Source of the DNA: Oscillospiraceae bacterium
Lineage (GTDB): Bacteria; Bacillota; Clostridia; Oscillospirales; Oscillospiraceae
NCBI GenBank assembly: GCA_017516005.1
Contig: JAFWDU010000022.1
Coordinates: 1 to 64,000, forward strand
DNA: 64,000 bases
Direction of reading: 5' to 3'
Shown here piece after piece: positions 10,011-19,299 of this stretch. Position 1 is the first letter of the stretch; the number at the start of each line of letters is the position of its first letter. A program made the translations under genes and the position numbers. Below the pieces are notes generated by a model. The model saw nothing but the letters and a program-made list of their open reading frames with translations, ran no database searches and was not told the origin of the DNA.

Positions 10011-10379
10011 TTAAATGACTTCCGGAGCCAGGGAGAGAATCTTCATGTAGTCCTTGTCGCGAAGCTCTCTGGCCACCGGCCCAAAGATACGAGTACCTCT
10101 GGGGTTCTTGTCTTCTTTGATCAGCACTGCCGCATTCTCATCGAAGCGGACATAGGTGCCGTCCGCACGGCGCACGCCCTTGGCGCTGCGCACGATGACT
10201 GCACGGACGACTTCGCCTTTTTTGACGGTGCCGCCGGGAGTCGCCTTGCGGACAGAGGCAACGATCACGTCGCCAATGTTGCCGTATTTGCGCTTGGAGC
10301 CGCCAAGAACACGAATGCACTTGATCTCCTTCGCGCCGGTGTTGTCGGCAACCTTAAGGAATGTTTCCTGTTGAACCAT
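10011..10379 (-). CDS. rplN: Large ribosomal subunit protein uL14
   Basis: uL14 lies at the subunit interface and is the binding site of RsfS. The 122 residues carry [19 protein letters not shown], the [15 protein letters not shown] loop and [14 protein letters not shown] near the end, and the length is exactly that of most bacterial uL14. Confidence 0.98.
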   Translation of the reverse strand: MVQQETFLKVADNTGAKEIKCIRVLGGSKRKYGNIGDVIVASVRKATPGGTVKKGEVVRAVIVRSAKGVRRADGTYVRFDENAAVLIKEDKNPRGTRIFGPVARELRDKDYMKILSLAPEVI

Positions 10380-10394
10380 GGATTGCCAACCTCC

Positions 10395-10658
10395 TTACTC
10401 AGCTCTCTTGATGATCTCTACAAGTCTCCATCTCTTGTCCTTGGACAGGGGACGGCACTCCATGACCTTGACGGTATCGCCGATGTTGCAGGTGTTGTTC
10501 TCGTCATGGGCTTTCAGCTTGTAGGTTCTCTTGACAATTTTCTTGTACAGAGGATGCGCAACGCTATCCTCAATCGCGACCACGATGGTCTTGTCCATCT
10601 TGTTGGATACGACCTGACCGACCCTGGTCTTGCGGAATGTTCTGATTTCTTCACTCAT
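10395..10658 (-). CDS. rpsQ: Small ribosomal subunit protein uS17
   Basis: uS17 is an OB-fold primary 16S binder. The 87-residue sequence shows [20 protein letters not shown], the [17 protein letters not shown] segment and the [20 protein letters not shown] signature. It is the usual neighbour of rpmC and rplN. Confidence 0.97.
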   Translation of the reverse strand: MSEEIRTFRKTRVGQVVSNKMDKTIVVAIEDSVAHPLYKKIVKRTYKLKAHDENNTCNIGDTVKVMECRPLSKDKRWRLVEIIKRAE

Positions 10659-10678
10659 TTCGCTTTACCTCCTCGGCC

Positions 10679-10873
10679 TCAGGCCTGATTCTCTTTCTCG
10701 CGAAGAATCGTCTTGATGCGGGCAATATCCTTCTTGACCGCGTCGATCTTCTTGGGATTGTCAAGCTGATTGGTGGCATGCTGCATCCGCAGAGTGAACA
10801 GGTCCTTCTTGAGGTCACCCATCTTGCTTTCCAGTTCAGCAGGTGTCATATCACGGATCTCTTTTGCCTTCAT
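10679..10873 (-). CDS. rpmC: Large ribosomal subunit protein uL29
   Basis: uL29 stands at the tunnel exit and helps dock trigger factor and SRP. The 64 residues are two helices, with [15 protein letters not shown] and LRMQHATNQLDNPKKI as signatures. The ATG overlaps the rplP stop as TGATG, suggesting translational coupling; a GTG one codon earlier is also in frame. Confidence 0.95.
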   Translation of the reverse strand: MKAKEIRDMTPAELESKMGDLKKDLFTLRMQHATNQLDNPKKIDAVKKDIARIKTILREKENQA

Positions 10874-11310
10874 CACGCTTCACCACCATTCTCGGTTTCA
10901 GGGTCTTCCCGCTTCACAATCTTGCACTTGATGGGCAGCTTGTGAATGGCAAGACGAAGGGCTTCACGGGCAACAGCCTCGTCGATGCCTCCGATTTCGA
11001 ACATGACCTTGCCGGTCTTGACAACAGCAACCCAGTACTCGGGGGCGCCTTTACCGGAACCCATACGAACACCGAGCGCCTTTTTGGTAACAGGCTTGTC
11101 GGGGAAAATCTTGATCCAGACCTGGCCGCCGCGCTTGGTGGCACGGGTCATGGCAACACGGGCCGCCTCAATCTGGTTCGCGGTGATCCAGCCGGGCTCC
11201 ATTGCCTGGATGCCAAACTCGCCGTAAGCAACCTTGTTGCCGCGGGAGGCGTAGCCTCTCATGCGGCCGCGGTGTACTCTGCGGTACTTGACTCTTTTGG
11301 GCATCAGCAT
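10873..11310 (-). CDS. rplP: Large ribosomal subunit protein uL16
   Basis: uL16 shapes the A-site tRNA corridor. The 145 residues begin [25 protein letters not shown] and contain the conserved [29 protein letters not shown]. The frame is open for 38 more codons upstream, but those overlap the rpsC tail out of frame. ATG 11310 directly follows the rpsC TGA, with GGAGG upstream. Confidence 0.96.
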   Translation of the reverse strand: MLMPKRVKYRRVHRGRMRGYASRGNKVAYGEFGIQAMEPGWITANQIEAARVAMTRATKRGGQVWIKIFPDKPVTKKALGVRMGSGKGAPEYWVAVVKTGKVMFEIGGIDEAVAREALRLAIHKLPIKCKIVKREDPETENGGEA

Positions 11311-11311
11311 A

Positions 11312-12112
11312 TCAGCGTGCGCCTCCTTCCCTGCGAGAATTGTTATTGTTGTTATTGTTGAAGTTGCGGTTTCCGCCCTGACGGCGCTCGCCGTTGTTGT
11401 AGTTGTTGTTGCGGCGGCGGTCATTGTTGCGGCGGTCGCGTCTGGGAGCTGCGGGCTCCGGATTGCTCTGACGCAGGGTGGAGTTCAGGACTTCGCCCTT
11501 GTAGATCCAGACCTTGCAGCCGACCTTGCCGTAGGTGGTGTTGGCTTCAGCGAAGCCGTAGTCGATATCGGCACGCAGAGTCTGCAGGGGGATGGTGCCT
11601 TCATGGTAGGACTCGCTGCGGGCGATTTCAGCACCGCCGAGGCGGCCGCCGCAGGTGACCTTGATGCCCTTTGCGCCGAGGCGCGTGGCACGCTGCATGG
11701 CCTGCTTCATCGCGCGGCGGAAGGAGATACGCTTCTCCAGCTGCTGAGCGATGTTCTCGGCAACCAGCTGTGCGTTGAGGTCGGGAGAACGGATCTCCAC
11801 GATGCTCAGAGGCGCAACGGTCTTGCCGATCATGCCTTCGATAGTCTTGCGCAGACGCTCGATGTCTTCGCCGCCCTTGCCAATGATGACGCCGGGACGG
11901 GAGGAGTAGATGATGATCTTGACCTTGGCGTTGTCGCGCTCGATCTCGATCTTGGCGATGCCTGCGGAGTACAGGGTCTTCTTCAGATACTGGCGGATCT
12001 TGTAATCCTCAACAACCAGATCGCCGACTTTGTCGTCTCTGGCATACCAGCGGGAGTCCCAGTCTTTGATTACGCCAACGCGGAATCCATGGGGATTAAC
12101 TTTCTGTCCCAT
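11312..12112 (-). CDS. rpsC: Small ribosomal subunit protein uS3 with Asn/Arg-rich tail
   Basis: uS3 lines the mRNA entry tunnel and has helicase-assisting residues. Residues 1 to about 212 are ordinary ([21 protein letters not shown], the KH motif [13 protein letters not shown], and [16 protein letters not shown]). After [15 protein letters not shown] comes an extra tail of about 50 residues made almost only of Asn, Arg and Gly, including seven Asn in a row, encoded by AAC/AAT triplets. Most bacterial uS3 end near 215-230. The tail may bind RNA or be a harmless triplet expansion. Confidence 0.96.
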   Translation of the reverse strand: MGQKVNPHGFRVGVIKDWDSRWYARDDKVGDLVVEDYKIRQYLKKTLYSAGIAKIEIERDNAKVKIIIYSSRPGVIIGKGGEDIERLRKTIEGMIGKTVAPLSIVEIRSPDLNAQLVAENIAQQLEKRISFRRAMKQAMQRATRLGAKGIKVTCGGRLGGAEIARSESYHEGTIPLQTLRADIDYGFAEANTTYGKVGCKVWIYKGEVLNSTLRQSNPEPAAPRRDRRNNDRRRNNNYNNGERRQGGNRNFNNNNNNNSRREGGAR

Positions 12113-12122
12113 AGCTGCCTCC

Positions 12123-12458
12123 TTACGCTTTCTCGCTCACGGCGATGGTGATGTGGGTGGTTCTCTTGTTGATGCGGTACGCTCTGCCCTGTGCTCTGGG
12201 CTGGATGCGCTTGAGGATGGGGCCGGGATCGGCCAGAGCCTGAGACACATACAGATTGTCAGCATCCATCGCGTGATTGTTCTGCGCATTGGCGACTGCG
12301 CTGTTGAGAACCTTCAGAACGGGCTCTGCAGCGGCCTTCGGGGTGTTGCGCAGGATCGCAGAGGCAGTATTGACATCCTTGCCCCGGATCAGGTCGAGAA
12401 TAACCTGTACCTTGCGGGGGGAGATACGGAGGTATCTCAGATATGCTTTCGCTTCCAT
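12123..12458 (-). CDS. rplV: Large ribosomal subunit protein uL22
   Basis: uL22 reaches into the exit tunnel with a long hairpin. The 111 residues show [22 protein letters not shown] near the start and the hairpin segment [20 protein letters not shown] near the end. It lies between rpsS and rpsC. Confidence 0.97.
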   Translation of the reverse strand: MEAKAYLRYLRISPRKVQVILDLIRGKDVNTASAILRNTPKAAAEPVLKVLNSAVANAQNNHAMDADNLYVSQALADPGPILKRIQPRAQGRAYRINKRTTHITIAVSEKA

Positions 12459-12470
12459 GATACTTCCTCC

Positions 12471-12746
12471 TTAGTTGTTAGAGGTCTTGCTGCCGGAGTG
12501 ACCTCTGAAAGTTCTGGTGGGGACGAATTCGCCCAGCTTGTGGCCGACCATATCTTCTGTAATGTAGACGGGAACATGCTTGCGTCCGTCGTGAACAGCG
12601 ATGGTGTGACCGACAAAGGAGGGGAAAATGGTGGAGGCGCGGGACCAGGTCTTGAGAACCTTCTTGTCGCCGGCCGCGTTCATGGCCTCGACGCGCTTGT
12701 AAAGTTCAGGCGCAACAAAGGGGCCCTTCTTGATACTTCTGCTCAT
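12471..12746 (-). CDS. rpsS: Small ribosomal subunit protein uS19
   Basis: uS19 is a 30S head protein paired with uS13. The 91-residue product starts [11 protein letters not shown] and has the signature [19 protein letters not shown] followed by [16 protein letters not shown]. Both sequence and place (after rplB) are conserved. Confidence 0.97.
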   Translation of the reverse strand: MSRSIKKGPFVAPELYKRVEAMNAAGDKKVLKTWSRASTIFPSFVGHTIAVHDGRKHVPVYITEDMVGHKLGEFVPTRTFRGHSGSKTSNN

Positions 12747-12758
12747 CTTCGTTCCTCC

Positions 12759-13595
12759 TTACTTGGAATTTCTGCGCTTGACGATGAACTTGTCGGTGCG
12801 GTTCTTCGTCTTGCGGGTCTTGTAACCCATAGCCGGCTTGCCCCAAGGAGTGACAGGACCGGGATGGCCGATCGGGCTCTTGCCTTCGCCGCCGCCGTGG
12901 GGGTGGTCATTGGGGTTCATGACGGAGCCGCGGACCGTGGGACGGATGCCCATGTGACGCTTGCGGCCTGCCTTGCCGATGTGGATGTTTTCATGATCCA
13001 GATTGCCGAGCTGGCCGATGACGGCGCGGCAGTTGGTGCGGATGTAGCGGACTTCGCCGCTGGGAAGACGAACCTGTGCCAGATCGCCGTCCTTCGCCAT
13101 GAGCTGTGCGGCACTGCCGGCAGCGCGGACGAGCTGAGCGCCGCGGCCGGGGTTGAGCTCGACGGAGCTGATGACGGTACCAACGGGGATGTTTGCGATG
13201 GGCAGGCAGTTGCCGGGCTTGATGTCCGCGTTCGCGGAGGACAGGACCTTGTCGCCGACCTTCAGGCCGGTGGGGGCCAGAATGTAGCTCAGCGTGCCGT
13301 CTTCGTACTTGATCAGGGCAATGAAGGCGCTGCGGTTGGGATCGTACTCCAGACGGAGCACTTCCGCAAACATGTCGACCTTGTCACGCTTGAAGTCGAT
13401 GACGCGGTACTTGCGCCGGTTGCCGCCGCCGCGGTGGCGGACGGTGATTCTGCCGTAGCTGTTGCGACCGGAATTCTTCTTAATCGGCTCAAGCAGGCTA
13501 CGCTCAGGTTTTGCATGTTTATCAACGCCGTCAAACCCGGAGACAGTCATATGCCGTCTGCTCGGGGTATACGGCCGAAACGATTTAATCGCCAT
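12759..13595 (-). CDS. rplB: Large ribosomal subunit protein uL2
   Basis: uL2 is needed for subunit association and peptidyl-transferase structure. The 278 residues include [16 protein letters not shown], an OB-fold followed by an SH3-like domain, and the C-terminal signature [20 protein letters not shown] with the conserved histidines near the catalytic centre. Confidence 0.98.
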   Translation of the reverse strand: MAIKSFRPYTPSRRHMTVSGFDGVDKHAKPERSLLEPIKKNSGRNSYGRITVRHRGGGNRRKYRVIDFKRDKVDMFAEVLRLEYDPNRSAFIALIKYEDGTLSYILAPTGLKVGDKVLSSANADIKPGNCLPIANIPVGTVISSVELNPGRGAQLVRAAGSAAQLMAKDGDLAQVRLPSGEVRYIRTNCRAVIGQLGNLDHENIHIGKAGRKRHMGIRPTVRGSVMNPNDHPHGGGEGKSPIGHPGPVTPWGKPAMGYKTRKTKNRTDKFIVKRRNSK

Positions 13596-13619
13596 TTTGC
13601 GTTCTCTCCTTACTTGTTA

Positions 13620-13916
13620 TTAGACCATGCCTTCGAAGAACTCGATGGTCTTGGAATCGGGGGTCAGCTTGACAACAGCCTTTTTCCAGCTGCTGCGGCG
13701 TCCCTCGGGATATCTGCCGGTGCGCTTCAGCTTGCCCATCATGCGGATGGTGTTGACCTGAGCAACCTTGACGCCGAAGATTTCCTCAACGGCCTTGCGG
13801 ATCTCGATCTTGTTCGCATCCGTGGCAACCTGGAAGACGTACTTCTTGGACTCGGTGTCCTCCATGGACTGTTCGGTGATGATGGGCTTAATCACGATAT
13901 CGTATGCGCTCTTCAT
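13620..13916 (-). CDS. rplW: Large ribosomal subunit protein uL23
   Basis: uL23 is the main docking site for trigger factor and SRP at the exit tunnel. The 98 residues contain IIKPIITEQSMEDTESKKYVFQV and the basic RTGRYPEGRRSSWKKAVV loop. Its ATG overlaps the rplD stop codon (TAATG), so translation is probably coupled. Confidence 0.96.
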   Translation of the reverse strand: MKSAYDIVIKPIITEQSMEDTESKKYVFQVATDANKIEIRKAVEEIFGVKVAQVNTIRMMGKLKRTGRYPEGRRSSWKKAVVKLTPDSKTIEFFEGMV

Positions 13917-14539
13917 TATGCGAACACCTCCTCGATCTTGGCAAGGGCGGCCTGGTCCACAACGAACTTCTGATGATTCAGAATGTCATAGACGTTGATG
14001 ATGTCTGCGAAGCTGACCTCCACGCCGGGGATGTTGCGCGCGGATTTGACCACGTTCTGATCGGCCTGGGCGGTAACCACGAGGGCCTTGCAGTCGCAGT
14101 CAACAGCCTTCAGGAACTGCTGGAAGGACTTGGTCTTGATCTCATCCATCTGGATGGCGTCAATGACCACGATCTCACCGGCGGCTGCCTTGGCGCTCAG
14201 GGCGCTCTTCAGAGCCAGGCGGCGGGACTTCTTGTTGAGGGTGTAACGGTAGCTGCGGGGCTTGGGGGCAAAGACGATGCCGCCGTGGGTCCACTGCGGG
14301 GCGCGGGTGCTGCCCTGACGGGCGCGGCCGGTTCCCTTCTGACGCCAGGGCTTGGCTCCGCCGCCGGAAACCTCCGCGCGGGTCAGTGCGCTCTGGGTGC
14401 CCTGACGAAGGTTGGCCAGATGGTTCTTAACCACGTCATGGACAACGGACTCGTTGGGCTCAATGCCGAAAATGGCCTCGGAAAGTTCGATCTCGCCGAC
14501 CTTCTGACCAGCCATGTTGAAAACTGCTGTTTTAGGCAT
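13916..14539 (-). CDS. rplD: Large ribosomal subunit protein uL4
   Basis: uL4 extends a basic loop into the exit tunnel; in E. coli it also represses the S10 operon. The 207 residues have VVKNHLANLRQGTQSALTRAEVSGG and the loop KPWRQKGTGRARQGSTRAPQW near residues 63-83. The globular half ends the protein. Confidence 0.97.
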   Translation of the reverse strand: MPKTAVFNMAGQKVGEIELSEAIFGIEPNESVVHDVVKNHLANLRQGTQSALTRAEVSGGGAKPWRQKGTGRARQGSTRAPQWTHGGIVFAPKPRSYRYTLNKKSRRLALKSALSAKAAAGEIVVIDAIQMDEIKTKSFQQFLKAVDCDCKALVVTAQADQNVVKSARNIPGVEVSFADIINVYDILNHQKFVVDQAALAKIEEVFA

Positions 14540-14557
14540 GATGCAAACTCTCCTTTC

Positions 14558-15256
14558 TTATCGTCTTGCAGAAGCCTTCTGCGGGTTGACGGTGGTTCTG
14601 GTCGTCGCAAGGCCTTTCTCCTTGAAGTTCTTCACAGTGTTCTTCAAGTAGACAATGCCGCCCTTGGGGCCGGGGATGGCGCCGCGGATGACGATCATGT
14701 TCAGTTCGGGATCCACCTGGATGACTTCCAGGTTCTCAATGGTGACCTGCTCGTTGCCCATCTGGCCGGCTCCGATCTTGCCCTTGAAAATGCGGGAAGG
14801 ATCAGAAGACGAGCCCATGGAGCCTGCATGACGGTGGACCGGGCCGCCGCCGTGTGCCATCGGGGTACGCTGTGCGTTCCAGCGCTTGATAACGCCCTGA
14901 TAGCCGTGGCCTTTGCTGGTGCCGGTGACGTCGATGCGGTCGCCCGCCTCGAAGACGTTGGCCTGGAGCACATCGCCCACGTTCATGGATTCCGCACTCT
15001 CAAGACGGAACTCTTTCAGATGCTTCTTGGGGTCTACGCCGGCCTTCTTCAGATGGCCGGACTCGGGCTTGGAGAGCTTGCTCTCCTTGACATCCTCAAA
15101 GCCGAGCTGAACAGCGCTGTAGCCATCCTTCTCGACGGTCTTCTTCTGAACGACCACGCAGGGGCCTGCCTCAATGACAGTGACCGGAATGACGTGTCCG
15201 CTTTCATCGAAGATCTGGGACATGCCCACTTTTTTGCCGATGATTGCTTTCTTCAT
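14558..15256 (-). CDS. rplC: Large ribosomal subunit protein uL3
   Basis: uL3 is an early assembly protein close to the peptidyl-transferase centre. The 232 residues begin [20 protein letters not shown] and carry the signature [18 protein letters not shown] and then HRHAGSMG. It is preceded by an unusually wide 127-base gap after rpsJ that includes a GTCCGTCC/GGACGGAC inverted repeat (about 15329-15346). Confidence 0.97.
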   Translation of the reverse strand: MKKAIIGKKVGMSQIFDESGHVIPVTVIEAGPCVVVQKKTVEKDGYSAVQLGFEDVKESKLSKPESGHLKKAGVDPKKHLKEFRLESAESMNVGDVLQANVFEAGDRIDVTGTSKGHGYQGVIKRWNAQRTPMAHGGGPVHRHAGSMGSSSDPSRIFKGKIGAGQMGNEQVTIENLEVIQVDPELNMIVIRGAIPGPKGGIVYLKNTVKNFKEKGLATTRTTVNPQKASARR

Positions 15257-15383
15257 GGTTTATCCTCCTGTTAAGGTTATTGGTCGACATACGCGGCATT
15301 GGGCACCGTTGGTCTGCCGACATGACCCGTCCGTCCGGGACGGACTGGCTCGCTGAAATCTCCCTATATTATATAAGGTATGA

Positions 15384-15695
15384 TTACAGCTTCATCTCAA
15401 TCTCTACGCCGGCGGGGAGATCCAGGCTCATCATGGCCTCGACGACCTTGGGACCGGGGTTGAGAATATCGATCAGTCTCTTGTGGGTTCTGCGCTCGAA
15501 CTGCTCACGGCTGTCCTTGTACTTGTGAACAGCGCGGAGGATCGTAACGACCTCTTTACGGGTGGGCAGCGGGATGGGGCCGGAGACGGCCGCGCCGTTG
15601 CGCTTCGCAGTTTCCACGATTTTTTTCGCCGCGGCGTCGATCTGCTGATGATCGTAGGCCTTGAGGCGGATGCGGATCATTTCATTGCTTGCCAT
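15384..15695 (-). CDS. rpsJ: Small ribosomal subunit protein uS10
   Basis: uS10 (NusE) acts in the 30S head and in NusB-dependent antitermination. The 103-residue protein is typical: [37 protein letters not shown], and [15 protein letters not shown]. The frame is open for another 98 codons upstream, but ATG 15695 has GGAGGAAAAAACACT before it and gives the family length. It is the first gene of the operon. Confidence 0.97.
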   Translation of the reverse strand: MASNEMIRIRLKAYDHQQIDAAAKKIVETAKRNGAAVSGPIPLPTRKEVVTILRAVHKYKDSREQFERRTHKRLIDILNPGPKVVEAMMSLDLPAGVEIEMKL

Positions 15696-15955
15696 AGTGT
15701 TTTTTCCTCCATTGTTTTCCATACTCAGATTTGACTGGGTACGGTCTGGTTCTCTGTACGCTAATCCGTGCGTATCACTCCAGGGCATGAAAGAAACCGG
15801 CAGATGCCGGCCTTCCAGACTCCCCCGGCGATATACGCCGCGCAGAAAGTCCCAGCCGCCCGATTGTCGGACATACTCCGCAGAAGTTACCGGCTCTTCA
15901 CCGCAATCTCCTGCATCATCGCACATGCGCAGTCCGCCCCTCTGTGCGGCGCGCC
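15696..15955 (-). other. Long 5' leader of the S10 operon
   Basis: About 258 bases separate the predicted transcription start (near 15954) from the rpsJ start codon. The stretch is GC-rich with several short inverted repeats (for example CCGGC/GCCGG around 15799-15813). A frame continuous with rpsJ crosses it but has no ribosome site or family match. It may be an untranslated regulatory leader. Confidence 0.5.
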
Positions 15956-15960
15956 CTAGT

Positions 15961-15989
15961 ATGATACAAAAAAAGCCTCTTGATGTCAA
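15961..15989 (-). promoter_or_regulatory. Sigma-A promoter of the S10 operon
   Basis: On the minus strand TTGACA (15989-15984), 17 bases, then TATCAT (15966-15961). The -35 box is perfect and the -10 box has five of six matches. The -35 lies inside the hairpin of the proS terminator, so termination and initiation share the same bases. Confidence 0.75.
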
Positions 15990-16001
15990 GAGGCTTTTTT
16001 A
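15968..16001 (-). terminator. Terminator of proS
   Basis: The stem GCCTCTTGA/TCAAGAGGC is extended by A/T runs on both sides. The minus-strand RNA ends in a run of seven U. It lies about 60 bases after the proS stop codon and is symmetrical enough to act in both directions. Confidence 0.85.
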
Positions 16002-16060
16002 TGTTTTTCACGAATTTTTCCGTGAAATTTCGTCATATTGCTCAATTGCCCTGAGGCGCC

Positions 16061-17497
16061 TCAATAGGCGACACCCCAGATAATGGAATACTTGGCTTTC
16101 TTGCCGCAGATGGGGCACACATCGGACAGATGTTCCTGTTCCAGAGGCATGCAGCGGGAGGACATGCCGCCCTCCTCTTTCATTTTCAGCTCGCATTCCA
16201 GGTCGCCGCACCACATGGTCTTGATGAAGCCGCCCTTTTCCGCCTGAAGCTGCTTGGCCTCCTCAATGGAGTATGCCTCATAGGTGTGCTCCTGCAGATT
16301 CTCCAGCGCCTTCTGATACATCATCTCATGGACCGTATCCAGCTGTGTCTGCACCGCACTCTCCAGTTCCGCCAGAGCGGTCGGCAGCTTTTCGCCGTCG
16401 TTGCGGCGTACCAGGACGCACTGATCCGCCTCCATATCCTTGGGGCCGATCTCGAGACGCAGGGGCACGCCCTTCATCTCATACTGTGCAAACTTCCATC
16501 CGGGAGACTGGTCGGAATCCTCCAGCTTGACGCGGATGCCTGCCGCGGCCAGTCTGTCCCTGAGTTCTCCTGCCTTCTCCAGCACGCCGGGCTTATGGGC
16601 GGCAATGGGAACGATGACAACCTGAATCGGAGCAACTCTGGGCGGAAGCACCAGACCGTTGTTGTCGCCGTGGGTCATGATCACCGCGCCGATCAGACGG
16701 GTGGTGGAGCCCCAGGATGTCTGGAAGGGGTACTGGGTTGTGTTGTCGCGGCCGGTGAAGGTCACGTCATATGCTCTGGAGAACTTGTCTCCGAAATAGT
16801 GAGAGGTCGCGGACTGCAGCGCTTTGTGGTCCTTCATCATGGCTTCAATGGTGTAGGTCGCTTCCGCGCCGGCAAATTTTTCCTTGTCGGTCTTGCGGCC
16901 TTTCACCACGGGGATCGCCAGAACGTCCCGGCAGAAATCCGCATAGCAGTTGAGCTGCTGTTCGGTCTCCGCAATCGCTTCCTCGGCAGTCTCATGAATG
17001 GTGTGTCCTTCCTGCCACCAGAACTCTCTGGAACGCAGGAACGGCCGCGTGGTCTTCTCCCAGCGGATGACGGAGCACCACTGGTTGTAGAGCATGGGAA
17101 GCTGACGGTAGGTCTGCAGGATGCTGGACCAGTGATCGCAGAACATGGTCTCAGAGGTGGGGCGGAATGCAAGGCGCTCCTCCAGCTCCTCGCTGCCGCC
17201 CATGGTGACCCAGGCCACTTCCGGCGCGAAGCCGTTGACCAGCTCCCCTTCCTTCTTCAGAAGGCTTTCCGGAATCAGGACGGGCATGGCCACATTCTCA
17301 TGGCCGGTTTTCTTGAACTCTGCGTCCATCAGACGCTGAATGTTTTCCCAGATCGCGTAGCCGTAGGGACGGAGAATGGTAAAGCCCTTTACGCTGGCAT
17401 ATTCCACCAGTTCCGCCTGGCGGCAGATATCCGTATACCACTGGGCAAAATCGTCCTCCATATTGGTAATGCGTTCCACATTTTTCTCTTTGGCCAT
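16061..17497 (-). CDS. proS: Prolyl-tRNA synthetase, type 3
   Basis: This class II enzyme charges tRNA-Pro. The 478 residues lack the editing insertion of the long bacterial form, contain the class II motif 2 region RPTSETMFCDHWSS, and end in a zinc-binding C-terminal domain (CPICGKKAKYSIIWGVAY) whose final Tyr is typical of the archaeal/eukaryotic-like ProS found in many Firmicutes. ATG 17497 follows AAGGACGGCTGCAAT; the frame extends 27 codons further without a ribosome site. It is transcribed separately from the S10 operon. Confidence 0.95.
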   Translation of the reverse strand: MAKEKNVERITNMEDDFAQWYTDICRQAELVEYASVKGFTILRPYGYAIWENIQRLMDAEFKKTGHENVAMPVLIPESLLKKEGELVNGFAPEVAWVTMGGSEELEERLAFRPTSETMFCDHWSSILQTYRQLPMLYNQWCSVIRWEKTTRPFLRSREFWWQEGHTIHETAEEAIAETEQQLNCYADFCRDVLAIPVVKGRKTDKEKFAGAEATYTIEAMMKDHKALQSATSHYFGDKFSRAYDVTFTGRDNTTQYPFQTSWGSTTRLIGAVIMTHGDNNGLVLPPRVAPIQVVIVPIAAHKPGVLEKAGELRDRLAAAGIRVKLEDSDQSPGWKFAQYEMKGVPLRLEIGPKDMEADQCVLVRRNDGEKLPTALAELESAVQTQLDTVHEMMYQKALENLQEHTYEAYSIEEAKQLQAEKGGFIKTMWCGDLECELKMKEEGGMSSRCMPLEQEHLSDVCPICGKKAKYSIIWGVAY

Positions 17498-17540
17498 ATT
17501 GCAGCCGTCCTTTCGTTGCCGGACATTTGAAATCCGGTAT

Positions 17541-17549
17541 ATTGTACCA
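17541..17549 (-). promoter_or_regulatory. Possible extended -10 promoter of proS
   Basis: TGGTACAAT on the minus strand, about 45 bases upstream of the proS start, fits an extended -10 element. No convincing -35 is present at the usual distance, although a TTGACA lies just upstream, too close to pair with it. Confidence 0.35.
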
Positions 17550-17584
17550 TACCTGTCAATGGCTGAACAGGCATGCATGGAGTG

Positions 17585-19279
17585 TCAGTTCTGCTCCTTC
17601 GCCTGGTCCTCGTCCGCCTTGCGGATCTCCGCCCGCTTGATCTTGCCGCCCACGGTTTTGGGCAGTTCGTCCACGTATTCGATTATGCGGGGATATTTAT
17701 AAGGAGCGGTCATCTTCTTGACATGGCTCTGCAGTTCCTTGGTCAGCGCATCAGAAGGGGTATAGCCCTTCGCGAGCACAATCGTGGCTTTGACCACCTG
17801 ACCGCGGATGGGATCCGGTGCACCGGTAATGGCGCATTCCACCACGGCGTCATGGGCAACCAGGGCGGATTCCACCTCAAAGGGCCCGATACGGTAGCCG
17901 GAGCACTTGATCACGTCGTCGTTGCGTCCCACAAAGCGGTAGTACCCGTCACTGTCACGCCACAGGACATCGCCCGTGTTGTAGCCGATGCCGCCCAGCT
18001 TTTCCTCTGTGAGCTCCGGATTCTTGTAATAGCCGGTAAAAAGTCCCACCGGTGGATGATTTTTCACATCCATAATGGTCAGGGATCCTTCATCGCCGTC
18101 TTCGCAGACATTGCCGTACGCGTCAATTAGCTGAATGTCGAAAAGCGGATTCGGCTTTCCCGTGGATCCCGGGATGGGCTCAAACCATTCGCTTCCAAAG
18201 TTAGCCATGAGCACCGGGCCTTCTGTCTGGCCGAAGCCCTCATAGATCTGCTGACCCGTGAACTCCTTCCACTTCAGAACCACATCGGGGTTCAGGGGCT
18301 CTCCGGCGGTGGCACAGTGATGCAGGCAGCTCAGATCAAACTGGCTCAGATCCTCCTGCAACATGAAACGGTACATGGTTGGCGGGACGCAGAATGTGGT
18401 CACGCCGTACTTCTGCACCTTGGTCAGAAGATTCTTGGGATTGAATTTTCCCACCATGTCATAGCAGAAGATCGTCGCGCCGCAGATCCACTGGCCGTAG
18501 ATCTTGCCCCAGCCGAACTTTGCCCAGCCGGAGTCGGAGACACTCATATGCAGACGGTTCTCCTCCACATGCTGCCAGTATTTGGCCGTCACAATATGGC
18601 CCAGGGGATGCGCGAAGTTGTGCTGGACCAGCTTGGGCATGCCGGTCGTGCCGCTGGTAAAGTAGACCAGCATAATGTCGTTCCACTTTGTCGCCTGATC
18701 ATCTGTCGGCCGCTCAAAGCTGTCCGGGAACCGGTCCATATTCTCATGCAGGTCCATCCAGCCCTCTCTCGGAGCACCAACCAGAATCTTGTTCTCCAGT
18801 GAGGGGATCTCCGGCGCAGCCAGCTCCATCTGGGAGATGACAAAGGGATCATCCACACAAACCACTGCCTTGACCTGAGCGGCGTTGCCCCTGTAGACAA
18901 TGTCCTTCTTTGTCAGCTGAAGCGTCGCGGGGATCAGAATCACGCCCAGCTTGTGCAGTGCGGTGGCGCAGACCCAGTATTCCCAGCGGCGGCGCAGAAT
19001 CATCATCACCACATCGCCCTTCCGGAGGCCCAGGCTGCGGAAGAAATTTGCAGCCTGATTGGAAAGGCGGCTGATATCCGTGAAGGTGAAAATGCGCTCA
19101 TCGTCTTCCTCATTGACCCAGACCAGTGCCCGCTTTTCGGGTTCTTCGGCAGCCCAGGCATCCACGACATCGTATCCGAAGTTGAAATTCTCCGGCACAT
19201 TGATGGTGAATTTTTCCCGGAACTCCTCATAGCTGTCAAACTCGATCTGTGGAAGAAACTTGTTGAGTAAGTAGTTCAA
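17585..19279 (-). CDS. AMP-forming acyl-CoA synthetase (medium-chain type)
   Basis: An ANL-superfamily adenylate-forming enzyme of 564 residues that should activate a carboxylic acid with ATP and load it onto CoA. Motifs are the phosphate loop YFTSGTTGMPK (near 210), EGFGQTEGP (near 325), GYNTGDVLWRDSDGYYRFVGRNDDVIKCSGYRIGP and the C-terminal lysine in VGGKIKRAEIR. Overall it resembles medium-chain or aromatic acid-CoA ligases; the acid is unknown. The start is a TTG at 19279, placed nine bases after AAAGGAG. A GTG at 19303 overlapping the regulator's stop codon lies upstream of that site. It is co-transcribed with the XRE-cupin gene. Confidence 0.85.
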   Translation of the reverse strand: MNYLLNKFLPQIEFDSYEEFREKFTINVPENFNFGYDVVDAWAAEEPEKRALVWVNEEDDERIFTFTDISRLSNQAANFFRSLGLRKGDVVMMILRRRWEYWVCATALHKLGVILIPATLQLTKKDIVYRGNAAQVKAVVCVDDPFVISQMELAAPEIPSLENKILVGAPREGWMDLHENMDRFPDSFERPTDDQATKWNDIMLVYFTSGTTGMPKLVQHNFAHPLGHIVTAKYWQHVEENRLHMSVSDSGWAKFGWGKIYGQWICGATIFCYDMVGKFNPKNLLTKVQKYGVTTFCVPPTMYRFMLQEDLSQFDLSCLHHCATAGEPLNPDVVLKWKEFTGQQIYEGFGQTEGPVLMANFGSEWFEPIPGSTGKPNPLFDIQLIDAYGNVCEDGDEGSLTIMDVKNHPPVGLFTGYYKNPELTEEKLGGIGYNTGDVLWRDSDGYYRFVGRNDDVIKCSGYRIGPFEVESALVAHDAVVECAITGAPDPIRGQVVKATIVLAKGYTPSDALTKELQSHVKKMTAPYKYPRIIEYVDELPKTVGGKIKRAEIRKADEDQAKEQN

Positions 19280-19299
19280 TGTATTTCGCTCCTTTGGAG

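Noticed and set aside
11330..11430. Triplet repeat region considered as a CRISPR or microsatellite array
   Set aside because: It is the in-frame Asn/Arg-rich coding tail of rpsC; there are no spacers or regular repeat units. No CRISPR array, insertion sequence or prophage gene was seen anywhere in the window.
12030..13973. 647-codon plus-strand frame opposite rpsC-rplV-rpsS-rplB-rplW
   Set aside because: High GC at third positions of the ribosomal genes produces long open antisense frames; it crosses five conserved genes and is not coding.
15700..15989. N-terminal extension of rpsJ (frame open for 98 codons upstream)
   Set aside because: uS10 is about 103 residues in bacteria, ATG 15695 has a good ribosome site, and the promoter lies inside the proposed extension.
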